DNA from: Alphaproteobacteria bacterium
Lineage (GTDB): Bacteria; Pseudomonadota; Alphaproteobacteria; Rhizobiales; Rhizobiaceae
Reading direction: 5' to 3'
Length of the DNA stretch: 64,000 nucleotides
Assembly (NCBI GenBank): GCA_024742485.1
Contig: JANSYK010000001.1
Location: 2,480,001-2,544,000, forward strand
This document shows, piece by piece, positions 43,914-53,031 of the stretch; positions within the stretch are counted from its first letter, which is position 1, and the number at the start of each line of letters is the position of its first letter. The notes beneath the pieces are model-generated. The model was not told where the DNA came from and did not search any database. It saw only the letters and a list, made by a program, of their open reading frames with translations. Position numbers and translations under genes: made by a program.

Positions 43914-44648
43914 ATGTTGAAACAAACCGAATCCACCACCGACCTTCCAAATGTCGATCGTCAACTCCTGCATCCGATCGATAGGGTGAATCTGGCATTG
44001 CCCACGGAACCCGATCATCCGCCGCGTGTGCTGATGCTCTACGGATCGCTGCGTGTGCATTCCTATTCACGGTTTTTGACACAGGAAGCGGCCCGTGTGC
44101 TGAAGGAACTGGGCGCAGAGACCCGGATTTTCGATCCCGCCGGATTACCACTGGTCGACGATGCACCGGACACCCATGAGAAAGTGGTGGAACTGCGTGA
44201 ACTTTCGCTCTGGTCAGAGGCTCAGGTCTGGTGCTCGCCGGAACGCCACGGTGCGATGACCGGCATCATGAAGACTCAGATCGACTGGTTACCGCTTTCA
44301 CCGATCGGCGGCGTGCGCCCCACCCAGGGACGAACGGTTGCACTGATGCAGGTATGCGGCGGCTCGCAGAGCTTCAACGCCGTCAATCAGCTGCGTATTC
44401 TGGGTCGCTGGATGCGCATGATCACCATTCCCAACCAGTCATCTGTTCCCAAGGCCTTTCTCGAATTCGGCCCTGACGGCCGCATGAAGCCGTCACCCTA
44501 TTACAACCGAATGGTCGATGTGATGGAGGAGTTGATGAAATTCACCATCCTCACCCGTGGACGCTCCGCCTATCTGGTCGATCGCTATTCGGAGCGTGTG
44601 GAAAGCGCCGAACAACTGTCCAAACGCGTGAATATGGAATCCATATGA
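43914..44648 (+). CDS. arsH: ArsH organoarsenical/NADPH flavoreductase
   Basis: 244 aa, flavodoxin-like. The FMN-binding loop is [13 protein letters not shown], followed by [20 protein letters not shown] and [20 protein letters not shown], all diagnostic of ArsH. ArsH oxidises trivalent organoarsenicals or acts as an NADPH:FMN/quinone reductase. One base separates it from arsC. No arsenite efflux gene (arsB or acr3) follows in this window. Confidence 0.93.
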   Translation: MLKQTESTTDLPNVDRQLLHPIDRVNLALPTEPDHPPRVLMLYGSLRVHSYSRFLTQEAARVLKELGAETRIFDPAGLPLVDDAPDTHEKVVELRELSLWSEAQVWCSPERHGAMTGIMKTQIDWLPLSPIGGVRPTQGRTVALMQVCGGSQSFNAVNQLRILGRWMRMITIPNQSSVPKAFLEFGPDGRMKPSPYYNRMVDVMEELMKFTILTRGRSAYLVDRYSERVESAEQLSKRVNMESI

Positions 44649-44670
44649 GGATCCGGTCCGCCCGTTCGTT

Positions 44671-45483
44671 TCAGCCGAACCGGTAACTGGACACCGAGGT
44701 TGCGCCGAAAAAGTCATCCTGATGATAAAGCCGCGTCGCCGGTTCATTTTCCGCCGCACCCAGCGCCACCATCATCGGAACGAGATGATCTTCCTCTGGA
44801 TGCGCCTTTCGGGCACTCGGGGCCTGATCCCATTTGAGCACACCAGCTATACGCCGGTCCGGGTCCCTCTCGGTCAGGGTGTCATGAAGCCATGTATCGA
44901 ATTCGGCAGACTCCGCCCGGGCAACGTCCGGGTTCCGAATGTTTCGGAGATTGTGATAGGACAACCCGCTGCCGATGATCACCACGCCCTGCTGGCGCAG
45001 CGGCGCCAGGTCCCGACCAAGTTGAAGATGGGTCTGAACATCGTAATCGGATCGGATCGATACCTGCAGGATCGGCACATCAGCGTCAGGATACATGCAG
45101 ACAGCAATCGTGAAGACACCGTGATCATAGCCGCGTTCGCCGTCCAGCCAGGTAGTGTGATGCTTCGACGCCAGTAAGGCCCGAATGTCCTCGGCAAGGT
45201 CCGGCGCGCCGGGTGAGGGATATTGGACCGAATAGGTGTGTTCCGGAAATCCGCGATAATCGTAGAACATGGGTGGCTTTGCGGCTGACATCACACCAAA
45301 GCCGTCCGCCTCCTCCCAATGTCCCGACACCATAAGGATCGCACGCGGCTTTTCACCGATCTCATCGCGCACCCGCAGCAGGGATGCTTCAAGCTCCTTG
45401 TAGACGGTGTGGCGCTCCGGCAGCCATGGCCATGGCCCGCCGCCATGGCTCAGAAAGTAGGTGGGCAGACGATCAAATGACAC
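44671..45483 (-). CDS. DODA-type extradiol dioxygenase family protein (YgiD-like)
   Basis: 270 aa. The metal-ligand candidates are His in YFLSHGGGPWPWL, His in SGHWEEADGF, and GSGLSYHNLRN with its His; GYDHGVFTIAVCMYPDADVP is a strong family block. Members cleave 4,5-DOPA or similar catechols, or protocatechuate-like rings. The start is a GTG at 45483 preceded by GGGAG; upstream frame extension has no good start. Convergent with arsH and probably unrelated to arsenic resistance. Confidence 0.88.
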   Translation of the reverse strand: MSFDRLPTYFLSHGGGPWPWLPERHTVYKELEASLLRVRDEIGEKPRAILMVSGHWEEADGFGVMSAAKPPMFYDYRGFPEHTYSVQYPSPGAPDLAEDIRALLASKHHTTWLDGERGYDHGVFTIAVCMYPDADVPILQVSIRSDYDVQTHLQLGRDLAPLRQQGVVIIGSGLSYHNLRNIRNPDVARAESAEFDTWLHDTLTERDPDRRIAGVLKWDQAPSARKAHPEEDHLVPMMVALGAAENEPATRLYHQDDFFGATSVSSYRFG

Positions 45484-45695
45484 AGTTGTACTCCCATGAA
45501 ACCTTCCGGGACCGGCCGGTCGAATGCACCCGTTTCGATCCATTCACCCGAACATAGCTCGTAACTTTGTCATGTCATCGCGCAATCGGTGAATGGTCCG
45601 TTCAGCTTTCGGCTACGCTTCGTTGGACCGGACATCGTGCAGCCGGCAGATCAGGCAGCGCAGAACATTCCGTTAGGAATTTTTGCGTATATATG

Positions 45696-45714
45696 CCCCC
45701 TAGAATTTTGGGGG
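45696..45714 (+). promoter_or_regulatory. Hairpin holding the G-rich ribosome-binding region of the first GGDEF gene
   Basis: CCCCC (45696-45700) can pair with GGGGG (45710-45714) across nine bases, with a flanking G-U extension. GGGGG lies nine bases before the ATG at 45724, where the Shine-Dalgarno would be. It could gate translation of the diguanylate cyclase. Confidence 0.4.
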
Positions 45715-45723
45715 TTCTACTAC

Positions 45724-46689
45724 ATGCTTATTCGCGAATTGCTGGATCAAACAGATCCTGGAACGGTCAAATGCATACGGCCCGACAGGACTCTATATGA
45801 GCTGGCCGCTGAATTGCGCGCGCACAATATCGGGGCCATGCTGGTCACTGACGGCAACGATACACTGGTTGGCATGGTTTCCGAGCGCGACCTGGTCCGC
45901 GCGATCACGGAGTTTGGCGAGGGTTTTGGCAGCCGATCCGTTACCGATGTCATCACCCGCGACGTAATCACCTGTGCGCCCGGTGACAATGTCATCGACA
46001 CACTGGCGGTGATGAACGACAAGCGCATCCGCCACATCCCGGTACTGGATACCGGAAAACCGCTCGCCATGATCAGCATCCGCGAGTTTGAGCATATTTG
46101 CACGCAATTGCGGATCCAGTCTCGGACCGACTTTTTGACCGGCCTGTCAAACAGGCGTTACTTCATGGAGACGCTCGAGGCCGAACTGGCCAGAGGCAAA
46201 CGCTACGGAATTCCGCTATCCCTTGCCATTCTCGACATCGATCACTTCAAGCATATCAATGATACGTTTGGTCATGGTGCTGGTGATCGGGTTCTCTATG
46301 ACCTCGCCAATTTGCTGGTTCACGAGCTCCGCAATTTTGATGTGGTCGGTCGTCTCGGCGGCGAAGAATTTGCCATTCTTTTTCCCAACACCAGCGCACC
46401 ACAAGCCGAATTGGCCTGTGAACGCCTTATCACCGCCATTCGCGCTCAGGAAATCGTAACCGACGAGGGCACCATCCGCTTTACCGTCAGTTTCGGGTTG
46501 ACCGATGCGGCAGTCAGCGTGCCTGACGGACGCGCCTTCTTGCAGGCCGCTGACCAGCTCCTCTACCGGGCAAAAAACGAGGGCCGCAACCGGCTGGTCG
46601 CCGCCCGGTCCAACCAGCAGTTCGATCCAACCGTCACCACGGATGGTTCCCGGATCTGCAATACCCGGCCATCCAGACAGATGGCGTAA
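45724..46689 (+). CDS. CBS-CBS-GGDEF diguanylate cyclase, copy 1
   Basis: 321 aa. Two CBS domains (about 10-60 and 70-125), then a GGDEF domain (about 130-295). The catalytic motif is RLGGEEFAI, preceded by the inhibitory I-site RxxD as RNFD; both are intact, so product-inhibited c-di-GMP synthesis is expected. CBS pairs bind adenine nucleotides, so activity may follow energy state or ligand. The start ATG at 45724 is the position equivalent to copy 2 (MLIRELL). No transmembrane segment, so it is cytoplasmic. Confidence 0.9.
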   Translation: MLIRELLDQTDPGTVKCIRPDRTLYELAAELRAHNIGAMLVTDGNDTLVGMVSERDLVRAITEFGEGFGSRSVTDVITRDVITCAPGDNVIDTLAVMNDKRIRHIPVLDTGKPLAMISIREFEHICTQLRIQSRTDFLTGLSNRRYFMETLEAELARGKRYGIPLSLAILDIDHFKHINDTFGHGAGDRVLYDLANLLVHELRNFDVVGRLGGEEFAILFPNTSAPQAELACERLITAIRAQEIVTDEGTIRFTVSFGLTDAAVSVPDGRAFLQAADQLLYRAKNEGRNRLVAARSNQQFDPTVTTDGSRICNTRPSRQMA

Positions 46690-46786
46690 TGCCCAAAGCA
46701 TGCCGCCTTTGAGACCGGGATGGAAGATTCCATTAACCATATTCCTCTAACTGTGTGCGAACAGTCGCTGCGGAGGAATCCACACC

Positions 46787-47770
46787 ATGCTCATCCGGGA
46801 ATTGCTGGCAAAAAGGGGGGATGCTCCGGTTCAGACCATCGAACCTGAATGCACCCTGTTCGATCTGTCCGTCAAATTGCGAAAACACGATATCGGTGCT
46901 TTGCTCGTAGTGGATGGCCGCAATACTGTGGTGGGCGTCGTGTCGGAGCGCGACGTCGTCCGCGCCATTACCAAATTCGATGACGGACTTGTCCGCACAC
47001 CCGTTGCCGACATCATGACACGCTCGGTCATAACCTGCGCTCCCGGTGACGACGTGGTCGACACGCTGGAACTGATGAACCGGAAACATATTCGGCACAT
47101 GCCGGTACTGGATCAGGGAAAACCGCTGGCGATGATCAGCATTCGGGAATTCGACAGTATCTGTCGCCATCTGCAGGTTCAGTCGCGAACCGATGAACTC
47201 ACCGGCCTCGCCAACCGCCGCTATTTCCTTGAAATGCTGGAAACCGAGATAGCCCGCAGTCGGCGCTATCACACACCGCTCTCGCTCGCCATCCTGGATA
47301 TCGATCATTTCAAGCATATCAACGACACCCTGGGCCACGATGCCGGTGACACGGTATTGTGTGATCTCGGAAAGCTGCTGGTCCGCGAACTGCGGACATT
47401 CGACGGCATCGGCCGGCTCGGCGGAGAAGAATTTGCCATCCTGTTTGCCAACACACCGGCAGCCAATGCGAAGCTGGCCTGCGAGCGCCTCATCAGCGCC
47501 ATTCGGGCGCGGGAAGTCATCACAAGCGACGGCAGCACACGCTACACGGCCAGCTTCGGCCTGACCGACGCGGGAACAGATACGCCGGACGGACAAGCAC
47601 TTTTGAAAGCGGCGGACAAGTTGCTTTATCAGGCAAAAAATGAGGGTCGTAACCGTGTGGTTGCACGACAGACGGATCCGCAGTCCGATCCGATGCCCGG
47701 TTTCCACGATTCCACGAGCCCGACCGCCAGCTGCGAAGCACGAGAGGTTACACCCTATACGGCAACATAG
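46787..47770 (+). CDS. CBS-CBS-GGDEF diguanylate cyclase, copy 2
   Basis: 327 aa, a tandem paralogue of the gene before it with the same order. It starts MLIRELL, has two CBS domains (SERDVVRAI, PGDDVVDTLELMNRKHIRHM), then GGDEF with RLGGEEFAI and I-site RTFD. The catalytic residues are intact. The C-terminal tail (residues 290-327) differs from copy 1. GGAGGAA precedes the ATG. Its end overlaps the convergent lrp gene by 16 bp. Confidence 0.92.
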   Translation: MLIRELLAKRGDAPVQTIEPECTLFDLSVKLRKHDIGALLVVDGRNTVVGVVSERDVVRAITKFDDGLVRTPVADIMTRSVITCAPGDDVVDTLELMNRKHIRHMPVLDQGKPLAMISIREFDSICRHLQVQSRTDELTGLANRRYFLEMLETEIARSRRYHTPLSLAILDIDHFKHINDTLGHDAGDTVLCDLGKLLVRELRTFDGIGRLGGEEFAILFANTPAANAKLACERLISAIRAREVITSDGSTRYTASFGLTDAGTDTPDGQALLKAADKLLYQAKNEGRNRVVARQTDPQSDPMPGFHDSTSPTASCEAREVTPYTAT

Positions 47771-48213
47771 GTCTGACTCTTGATTTCCTTCAGGATCAGA
47801 TTTGTCTTCACATTGGCGACACCGGGAATCTGAAACAGAAATTCCTCCAGGAACCGGTTATAGGCCGCCAGATCCGCACAGATGACACGCAAATGGTAAT
47901 CTGCGTCTCCTGTCGTGGCCAGGCATTCCAGCACCTCTTCACGGTGCGCGACCGCAGTGATGAAATCCTGCAAATGGCCGCTTTCGTGACGGATCAGTGT
48001 CACATGGACCACCGCCTGAAAACCCATGCCGGCGGCAGCCGCATCAATCACCGCTGAATAGCGGCGAATGATCCCGGATTTCTCCAGGGCATTGACCCGC
48101 CGCCAGCAGACGGACGCGGACAGGCCAACCTTGTCGGCAAGTGCCTGATTGGAAATCTGACAGTCCTGTTGCAGATGCTGCAGCAACGCCCGGTCGTGGT
48201 GGTCGAGTGCCAT
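47755..48213 (-). CDS. Lrp/AsnC-family transcriptional regulator
   Basis: 152 aa. Helix-turn-helix DRALLQHLQQDCQISNQALA and KVGLSASVCWRRVNALEKSG, then the RAM sensing domain with VHVTLIRHESGHLQDF and ATTGDADYHLRVICADLAAY. It binds amino acids and probably controls the divergent indolepyruvate oxidoreductase operon. AT-rich palindromic sites in the 132-base gap (48249-48262 and 48308-48320) are candidates. Confidence 0.92.
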   Translation of the reverse strand: MALDHHDRALLQHLQQDCQISNQALADKVGLSASVCWRRVNALEKSGIIRRYSAVIDAAAAGMGFQAVVHVTLIRHESGHLQDFITAVAHREEVLECLATTGDADYHLRVICADLAAYNRFLEEFLFQIPGVANVKTNLILKEIKSQTYVAV

Positions 48214-48248
48214 CGGTCAATTCTTCTCAATTTGCCCTCAATCAGGTC

Positions 48249-48262
48249 ATTTTATCCAAAAT
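48249..48262. promoter_or_regulatory. Palindrome ATTTT-ATCC-AAAAT in the lrp/ior intergenic region
   Basis: Perfect 5-bp arms with a 4-base spacer, in an AT-rich stretch 36 bases upstream of the lrp start. Lrp proteins bind AT-rich palindromes of about this length. Confidence 0.35.
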
Positions 48263-48307
48263 ATGGGCGAATTCCAGGGTTATTGGACAAAAATACCGCT
48301 CTATTTC

Positions 48308-48320
48308 GGCTAAAATAGCC
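48308..48320. promoter_or_regulatory. Palindrome GGCTA-AAA-TAGCC upstream of the ior gene
   Basis: Perfect 5-bp arms with spacer AAA, 25 bases upstream of the ATG of the indolepyruvate oxidoreductase gene. It could be a second Lrp site or part of the promoter. Confidence 0.35.
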
Positions 48321-48345
48321 GCACTGACCATGCGGGAGCGACGTC

Positions 48346-51300
48346 ATGAACATGCATTCTCCGGCGATCGATACAGGCTACAGCCTGGATAAGCGCTACA
48401 CGTCCACGACCGGACGGGTCTATATGACCGGAACCCAGGCCCTCACCCGGATTGTTTTCGATCAGGCGCGGCGCGACCGGCAGGCCGGTCTCAACACCGC
48501 CGGCTTCGTCTCCGGCTATCGTGGCTCGCCCCTTGGCGGGGTCGATCTGGAAATGTGGCGCAACAAGGCGCTGCTTGAACAAAACAACATCGAATTCCTT
48601 CCGGCGGTCAATGAGGATCTCGCCGCGACCGCCATCCTCGGATCGCAACAGGTCGAGACCGATCCGAACCGGCTGGTCGAGGGCGTCTTCGGCCTGTGGT
48701 ACGGCAAGGGTCCCGGCGTCGACCGCGCCGGCGACGCCCTCAAACACGGCAATGCCTATGGTTCATCGCCACATGGCGGCGTTCTGGTGGTCGCGGGCGA
48801 TGACCATGGCTGCGTTTCATCCTCCATGCCGCACCAGTCCGATGTCGCTTTCATGGCCTGGTTCATGCCGACCTTGAATCCCGCCCATATCGGCGAATAT
48901 GGCAGCTTCGGTGAATATGGCTACGCACTCAGCCGCTACAGCGGCATGTGGATCGGTTTCAAGGCGATTTCGGAAACGGTCGAATCGGCCGCTTCGATCG
49001 ACATTCCCGCTGATCGCCCGTTCGTTATGCCATCCTTCGACATTCCCCCCGGCGGCCTGCACTATCGCTGGCCGGACCTGCCCGGCCCACAGATCGAGGA
49101 GCGCATGGAGGCCAAGAAGCAGGCTGTGTTTGCCTTTGCCGAGGCCAATCCGATTGACCGGCGCGTTTACAACGATCCCGATGCCATCTTCGGTATCGTC
49201 ACCACCGGCAAGGGCCATCTCGATCTGATGGAAGCCTTGCGCCTTCTGGAGCTCGACGAGCAGGCATGCCGGAGCCTCGGCATTGATGTCTACAAGGTCG
49301 GCATGGTCTGGCCGCTCGCCCGACGGGACGCGCTGGCTTTCGTGCGCGGCAAGCGCGAAGTGCTGGTGATCGAGGAAAAACGCGGCATCATCGAGAGCCA
49401 GTTCAAGGAATATTTCTACGACCACCCCGGGGACAAGCCCGATTACATGGTCGGCAAGCGCGACGAACACGGCAATCGGCTGATCCCATGGACCGGAGAA
49501 CTGTCGCCCCTGCAGCTTGTTCCGTTGGTGGCCAGCCGCCTTGACCGTGTGTTCGATACCGACCGCTTCAGCGCCCGCGCCCGCAAACTGGCGTCCCATC
49601 GGAGCGACCCCATCGCCATTGCCGGCGTCACCCGCACCCCCTATTTCTGTTCCGGCTGTCCGCACAATTCATCGACCAAGGTGCCGGAAGGCTCCAAGGC
49701 GCTGGCCGGCATCGGCTGCCACTTCATGGCCAGCTGGATGGACCGCGAAACCACCTCATTGATCCAGATGGGCGGCGAAGGCGTCAATTGGGCCGCATCG
49801 TCGAAATTCACCGGCGGCGGCCATATTTTCCAGAACCTCGGTGAAGGCACCTATTATCATTCCGGCTCCATGGCGATACGCCAGGCGATCGCCGCAGGTG
49901 CCAACATCACCTACAAGATCCTCTACAATGATGCGGTGGCGATGACCGGTGGACAGCCTGTTGACGGTCCGATCAGCGTCCAGGCCATCGCTCAGGAAGT
50001 GCGGGCCGAAGGTGTCGCGCGCATCGCACTCGTCTCCGACGATCCGGACAAATTCAACCTGTCTGCGTTTCCTGCGGGCACGACCCTGCATCACCGCCGC
50101 GACCTTGATCCGGTGCAGCGCGAAATGCGCGAGATCAAGGGCGTGTCCGTTTTGATCTACGAACAGGCCTGCGCCACGGAAAAGCGCCGCCGCCGCAAGC
50201 GCGGTCAGTTGGAAGACCCGAAACGTTTTGCCGTCATCAATGATCTGGTGTGCGAGGGCTGCGGCGATTGCTCGGTGGAATCGAACTGCCTGAGCGTCGA
50301 ACCGAAGGAAACGCCATTCGGCCGCAAGCGGCAGATCAACCTGTCATCCTGCAACAAGGATTTCAGCTGCCTCAACGGTTTCTGTCCGAGTTTTGTCACC
50401 CTCGAAGGCGCGACTCGCCGCCGAAAGGACCCTGCCGAACACGATCCCCGGGCGATTGCCGCCAGATTGCCGGAGCCCGATTGTACACCACTGGACCAAC
50501 CCTACGACCTGCTGGTCACGGGCGTGGGCGGCACTGGCGTCGTCACGGTCGGGGCGCTGATCACCATGGCGGCGCATCTGGAAGGCAAAGGCGCCTCGGT
50601 GCTGGATTTTACCGGATTTGCGCAGAAATTCGGGCCGGTGCTCAGCTTCATCCGGCTCGCTGGCAATCCGGCTGCCATCCACCAGGTGCGCATCGATCGA
50701 GGTTCTGCCGACGCGCTGATTGGCGGGGATATTGTCGTCTCCTCTTCGCCCAAGGCGTCCGCGACTTACCGCAACGGCACACGCGCCGTGCTCAATCTGG
50801 CTGAGGCGCCGACGGGCGATATCGTGCGCAGTCGCGATGCCGAGATCGAGGTGGACCGGCGCGCGGCCCGGATCGCCGAAACGATCGGCGGTCAGCCACC
50901 TCGCGCGATCAATGCCAATGCCCTGTCGGAAGCGCTTCTGGGTGATACGGTCTACGCCAACATGCTGATGCTGGGTTTTGCCTGGCAGGACGGGCTGGTC
51001 CCCGTTTCCATCGATGCTTTGCGGCGGGCCATCGAACTGAATGGCGTCGCCGTCGAGACCAATTTGAAGGCCTTTGACTGGGGCCGCCTCGCCCGCGGCA
51101 ATCCGCAGGCCTTGCCTCCGGTCGCGACGACACAGGACGTGACCGACGAAACTCTGGACGAAATGATCACCCGACGCGAGGCATTCCTGACGGCCTATCA
51201 GAATAAAGCCTACGCGGACCGCTTTCGCACGATCGTTGACCGCGTTCAGGTCCATGAGCACAACATCGGGACAACGGGGTTGACGAAGGCGGTCGCCCGC

Positions 51301-51792
51301 AGCCTGTTCAAGCTGATGGCCTACAAGGATGAGTATGAAGTTGCGCGTCTGCACACGGATCCGGCATTTCTGAGCAGCCTGAACGAGCGGTTCGAGGGTG
51401 ATTTTACCGTACACTACCATCTGGCGCCGCCGCTTCTGCCGCTCGGCACGGATGCCCGCGGCCGGCCCAACAAGCGTCAGTTTGGTCCATGGATGCGATC
51501 GGCCTTCCATATCCTGGCACGCCTGAAGTTTTTGCGTGGCACACCGTTCGATCCCTTTGGCTACACGCGGGAGCGAAACGAGGAACGGTCCCTGATCAGG
51601 TGGTATGAAGACCTGGTCACAGTCCATCTGCCCGAGATCACACAATCCAATATGGAAGTCTGGAAAAAGCGTCTTGAGGGACCGCTTCAAATGCGCGGCT
51701 ATGGACCGGTCAAGGCAGAAGCTGTAGCAAGGGTAAAATCCGAAATGGAAGCTGGCCTCGCACAGTCAGAATCCACCGTTGAAAACACCTGA
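48346..51792 (+). CDS. Fused indolepyruvate ferredoxin oxidoreductase (alpha-beta in one chain)
   Basis: 1148 aa, the size of the proteobacterial one-chain IOR. A pyrimidine-binding domain is at the N-terminus (SGYRGSPLGGVDLEM, DRAGDALKHGN). Next is the TPP half with FCSGCPHNSST near residue 435 and GGEGVNWAASS, and a cysteine cluster CEGCGDCSVESNC near 637 for Fe-S. A gamma-type domain begins at GVGGTGVVTVGA near 726. It decarboxylates aryl pyruvates to aryl-acyl-CoA. The following aminotransferase makes its substrates, so the pair degrades aromatic amino acids. Confidence 0.93.
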   Translation: MNMHSPAIDTGYSLDKRYTSTTGRVYMTGTQALTRIVFDQARRDRQAGLNTAGFVSGYRGSPLGGVDLEMWRNKALLEQNNIEFLPAVNEDLAATAILGSQQVETDPNRLVEGVFGLWYGKGPGVDRAGDALKHGNAYGSSPHGGVLVVAGDDHGCVSSSMPHQSDVAFMAWFMPTLNPAHIGEYGSFGEYGYALSRYSGMWIGFKAISETVESAASIDIPADRPFVMPSFDIPPGGLHYRWPDLPGPQIEERMEAKKQAVFAFAEANPIDRRVYNDPDAIFGIVTTGKGHLDLMEALRLLELDEQACRSLGIDVYKVGMVWPLARRDALAFVRGKREVLVIEEKRGIIESQFKEYFYDHPGDKPDYMVGKRDEHGNRLIPWTGELSPLQLVPLVASRLDRVFDTDRFSARARKLASHRSDPIAIAGVTRTPYFCSGCPHNSSTKVPEGSKALAGIGCHFMASWMDRETTSLIQMGGEGVNWAASSKFTGGGHIFQNLGEGTYYHSGSMAIRQAIAAGANITYKILYNDAVAMTGGQPVDGPISVQAIAQEVRAEGVARIALVSDDPDKFNLSAFPAGTTLHHRRDLDPVQREMREIKGVSVLIYEQACATEKRRRRKRGQLEDPKRFAVINDLVCEGCGDCSVESNCLSVEPKETPFGRKRQINLSSCNKDFSCLNGFCPSFVTLEGATRRRKDPAEHDPRAIAARLPEPDCTPLDQPYDLLVTGVGGTGVVTVGALITMAAHLEGKGASVLDFTGFAQKFGPVLSFIRLAGNPAAIHQVRIDRGSADALIGGDIVVSSSPKASATYRNGTRAVLNLAEAPTGDIVRSRDAEIEVDRRAARIAETIGGQPPRAINANALSEALLGDTVYANMLMLGFAWQDGLVPVSIDALRRAIELNGVAVETNLKAFDWGRLARGNPQALPPVATTQDVTDETLDEMITRREAFLTAYQNKAYADRFRTIVDRVQVHEHNIGTTGLTKAVARSLFKLMAYKDEYEVARLHTDPAFLSSLNERFEGDFTVHYHLAPPLLPLGTDARGRPNKRQFGPWMRSAFHILARLKFLRGTPFDPFGYTRERNEERSLIRWYEDLVTVHLPEITQSNMEVWKKRLEGPLQMRGYGPVKAEAVARVKSEMEAGLAQSESTVENT

Positions 51793-51806
51793 ACGGGAAG
51801 TTCGTC

Positions 51807-52991
51807 ATGTTTGAAACCATGCAAGCCGCACCAAAAGACAAGATCCTGGCACTGATGGCCCAGTACCGGGAGGATCCGCGGCCTCACAAGATCGATCTCG
51901 GCGTGGGTGTCTACAAGGATGAAGCAGGTGACACCACAGTCATGCGTGCCATCCGTGCCGCCGAAAAGCGTCTGCATGAGGCCCAGGACACCAAGACCTA
52001 TGTCGGCCCGCAGGGCGACAAGGCCTTCTGCGATGAGATGGGCCGGCTGGTCCTTGGGGACGCGGTGCCGTCTGAACGGCTGCGAATCTGCCAGGCGCCC
52101 GGCGGCTCCGGCGCGCTCAGCATCCTTGCCATGATGCTGCATCGAGCCCATCCGAATGCCACGCTCTGGCTGTCCGACCCGAGCTGGCCCAATCACATTC
52201 CGCTGCTGACCACCGCCGGCCTCAAGACACAATCCTATCCTTATTATGACGCGACCACCGGTTCGATCCTATTCGCCGAAATGCTGGAAGCGCTGAATAC
52301 GGCGCAACCCGGCGACATCCTTTTGCTCCATGGCTGCTGCCACAATCCGACCGGCGCCGATCTGAACATCGATCAATGGAAGGCCGTGGCCGATCTCTGT
52401 GTTGAAAAACAGCTCGTGCCCTTTGTCGATTTTGCCTATCTGGGTTTCGGTGACGGGCTTGATCACGACACGGCCGGCCTGCGCCTGCTCGCCGGTGCGG
52501 TCCCGGAGATGGTCATCGCAGTCAGCTGTTCGAAGAATTTCGCCGTTTATCGCGACCGCGTCGGTGCGGCGATCCTGATCGCTCGCAACAGCGCCGAAGC
52601 CGATGCGGCGTTCAGCCACCTCCTGTCGGTCACCCGCAGCGTTTATTCCATGCCGCCCGATCACGGTGCGGCGGTCGTGCGGCTGGTGCTGACCGACCCG
52701 GAATTGCAGGCCGACTGGCAGCAGGAACTGGAGGAAATGCGGATCCGCATGGAAACCTTGCGGCGCGAGTTTTCAGACGCCCTGCGCCGCGCCTCGAATT
52801 CGGACCGCTTTGATTTCATCGCCGGCCAGAAAGGCATGTTCTCCCGCCTCGGCCTGACCTCCGAACAGGTCGACAGGCTGCGCGAGGAGCACGGCATCTA
52901 CGCCGTCGCCGACAGCCGCATCAACATTGCCGGCCTGCCCGGCGACCGGTTGGATGACGTGGCCAGGGCGATTGTGGCGATCATGGACTAA
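51807..52991 (+). CDS. Aromatic amino-acid aminotransferase (class I, PLP)
   Basis: 394 aa, class I/II fold type I. The PLP Lys is in SCSKNFAVYRDRVGA, the ring-stacking and Asn/Asp motifs are HNPTGADL and DFAYLGFGDG, and the carboxylate Arg is in DSRINIAGL. It has the TyrB/AspC length. It transfers the amino group of Phe, Tyr, Trp or Asp to 2-oxoglutarate. Fourteen bases after the IOR gene and surely co-transcribed, with the products feeding IOR. Confidence 0.92.
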   Translation: MFETMQAAPKDKILALMAQYREDPRPHKIDLGVGVYKDEAGDTTVMRAIRAAEKRLHEAQDTKTYVGPQGDKAFCDEMGRLVLGDAVPSERLRICQAPGGSGALSILAMMLHRAHPNATLWLSDPSWPNHIPLLTTAGLKTQSYPYYDATTGSILFAEMLEALNTAQPGDILLLHGCCHNPTGADLNIDQWKAVADLCVEKQLVPFVDFAYLGFGDGLDHDTAGLRLLAGAVPEMVIAVSCSKNFAVYRDRVGAAILIARNSAEADAAFSHLLSVTRSVYSMPPDHGAAVVRLVLTDPELQADWQQELEEMRIRMETLRREFSDALRRASNSDRFDFIAGQKGMFSRLGLTSEQVDRLREEHGIYAVADSRINIAGLPGDRLDDVARAIVAIMD

Positions 52992-53031
52992 CCAGTCCTA
53001 TGCCTCCGGGCGCCATCTGACTGGCCTGCGC

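Noticed and set aside
50344-51690. 448-codon minus-strand open frame within the indolepyruvate oxidoreductase gene
   Set aside because: Antisense to a strongly conserved enzyme, no family match that I can see, no ribosome-binding site. Shadow frame.
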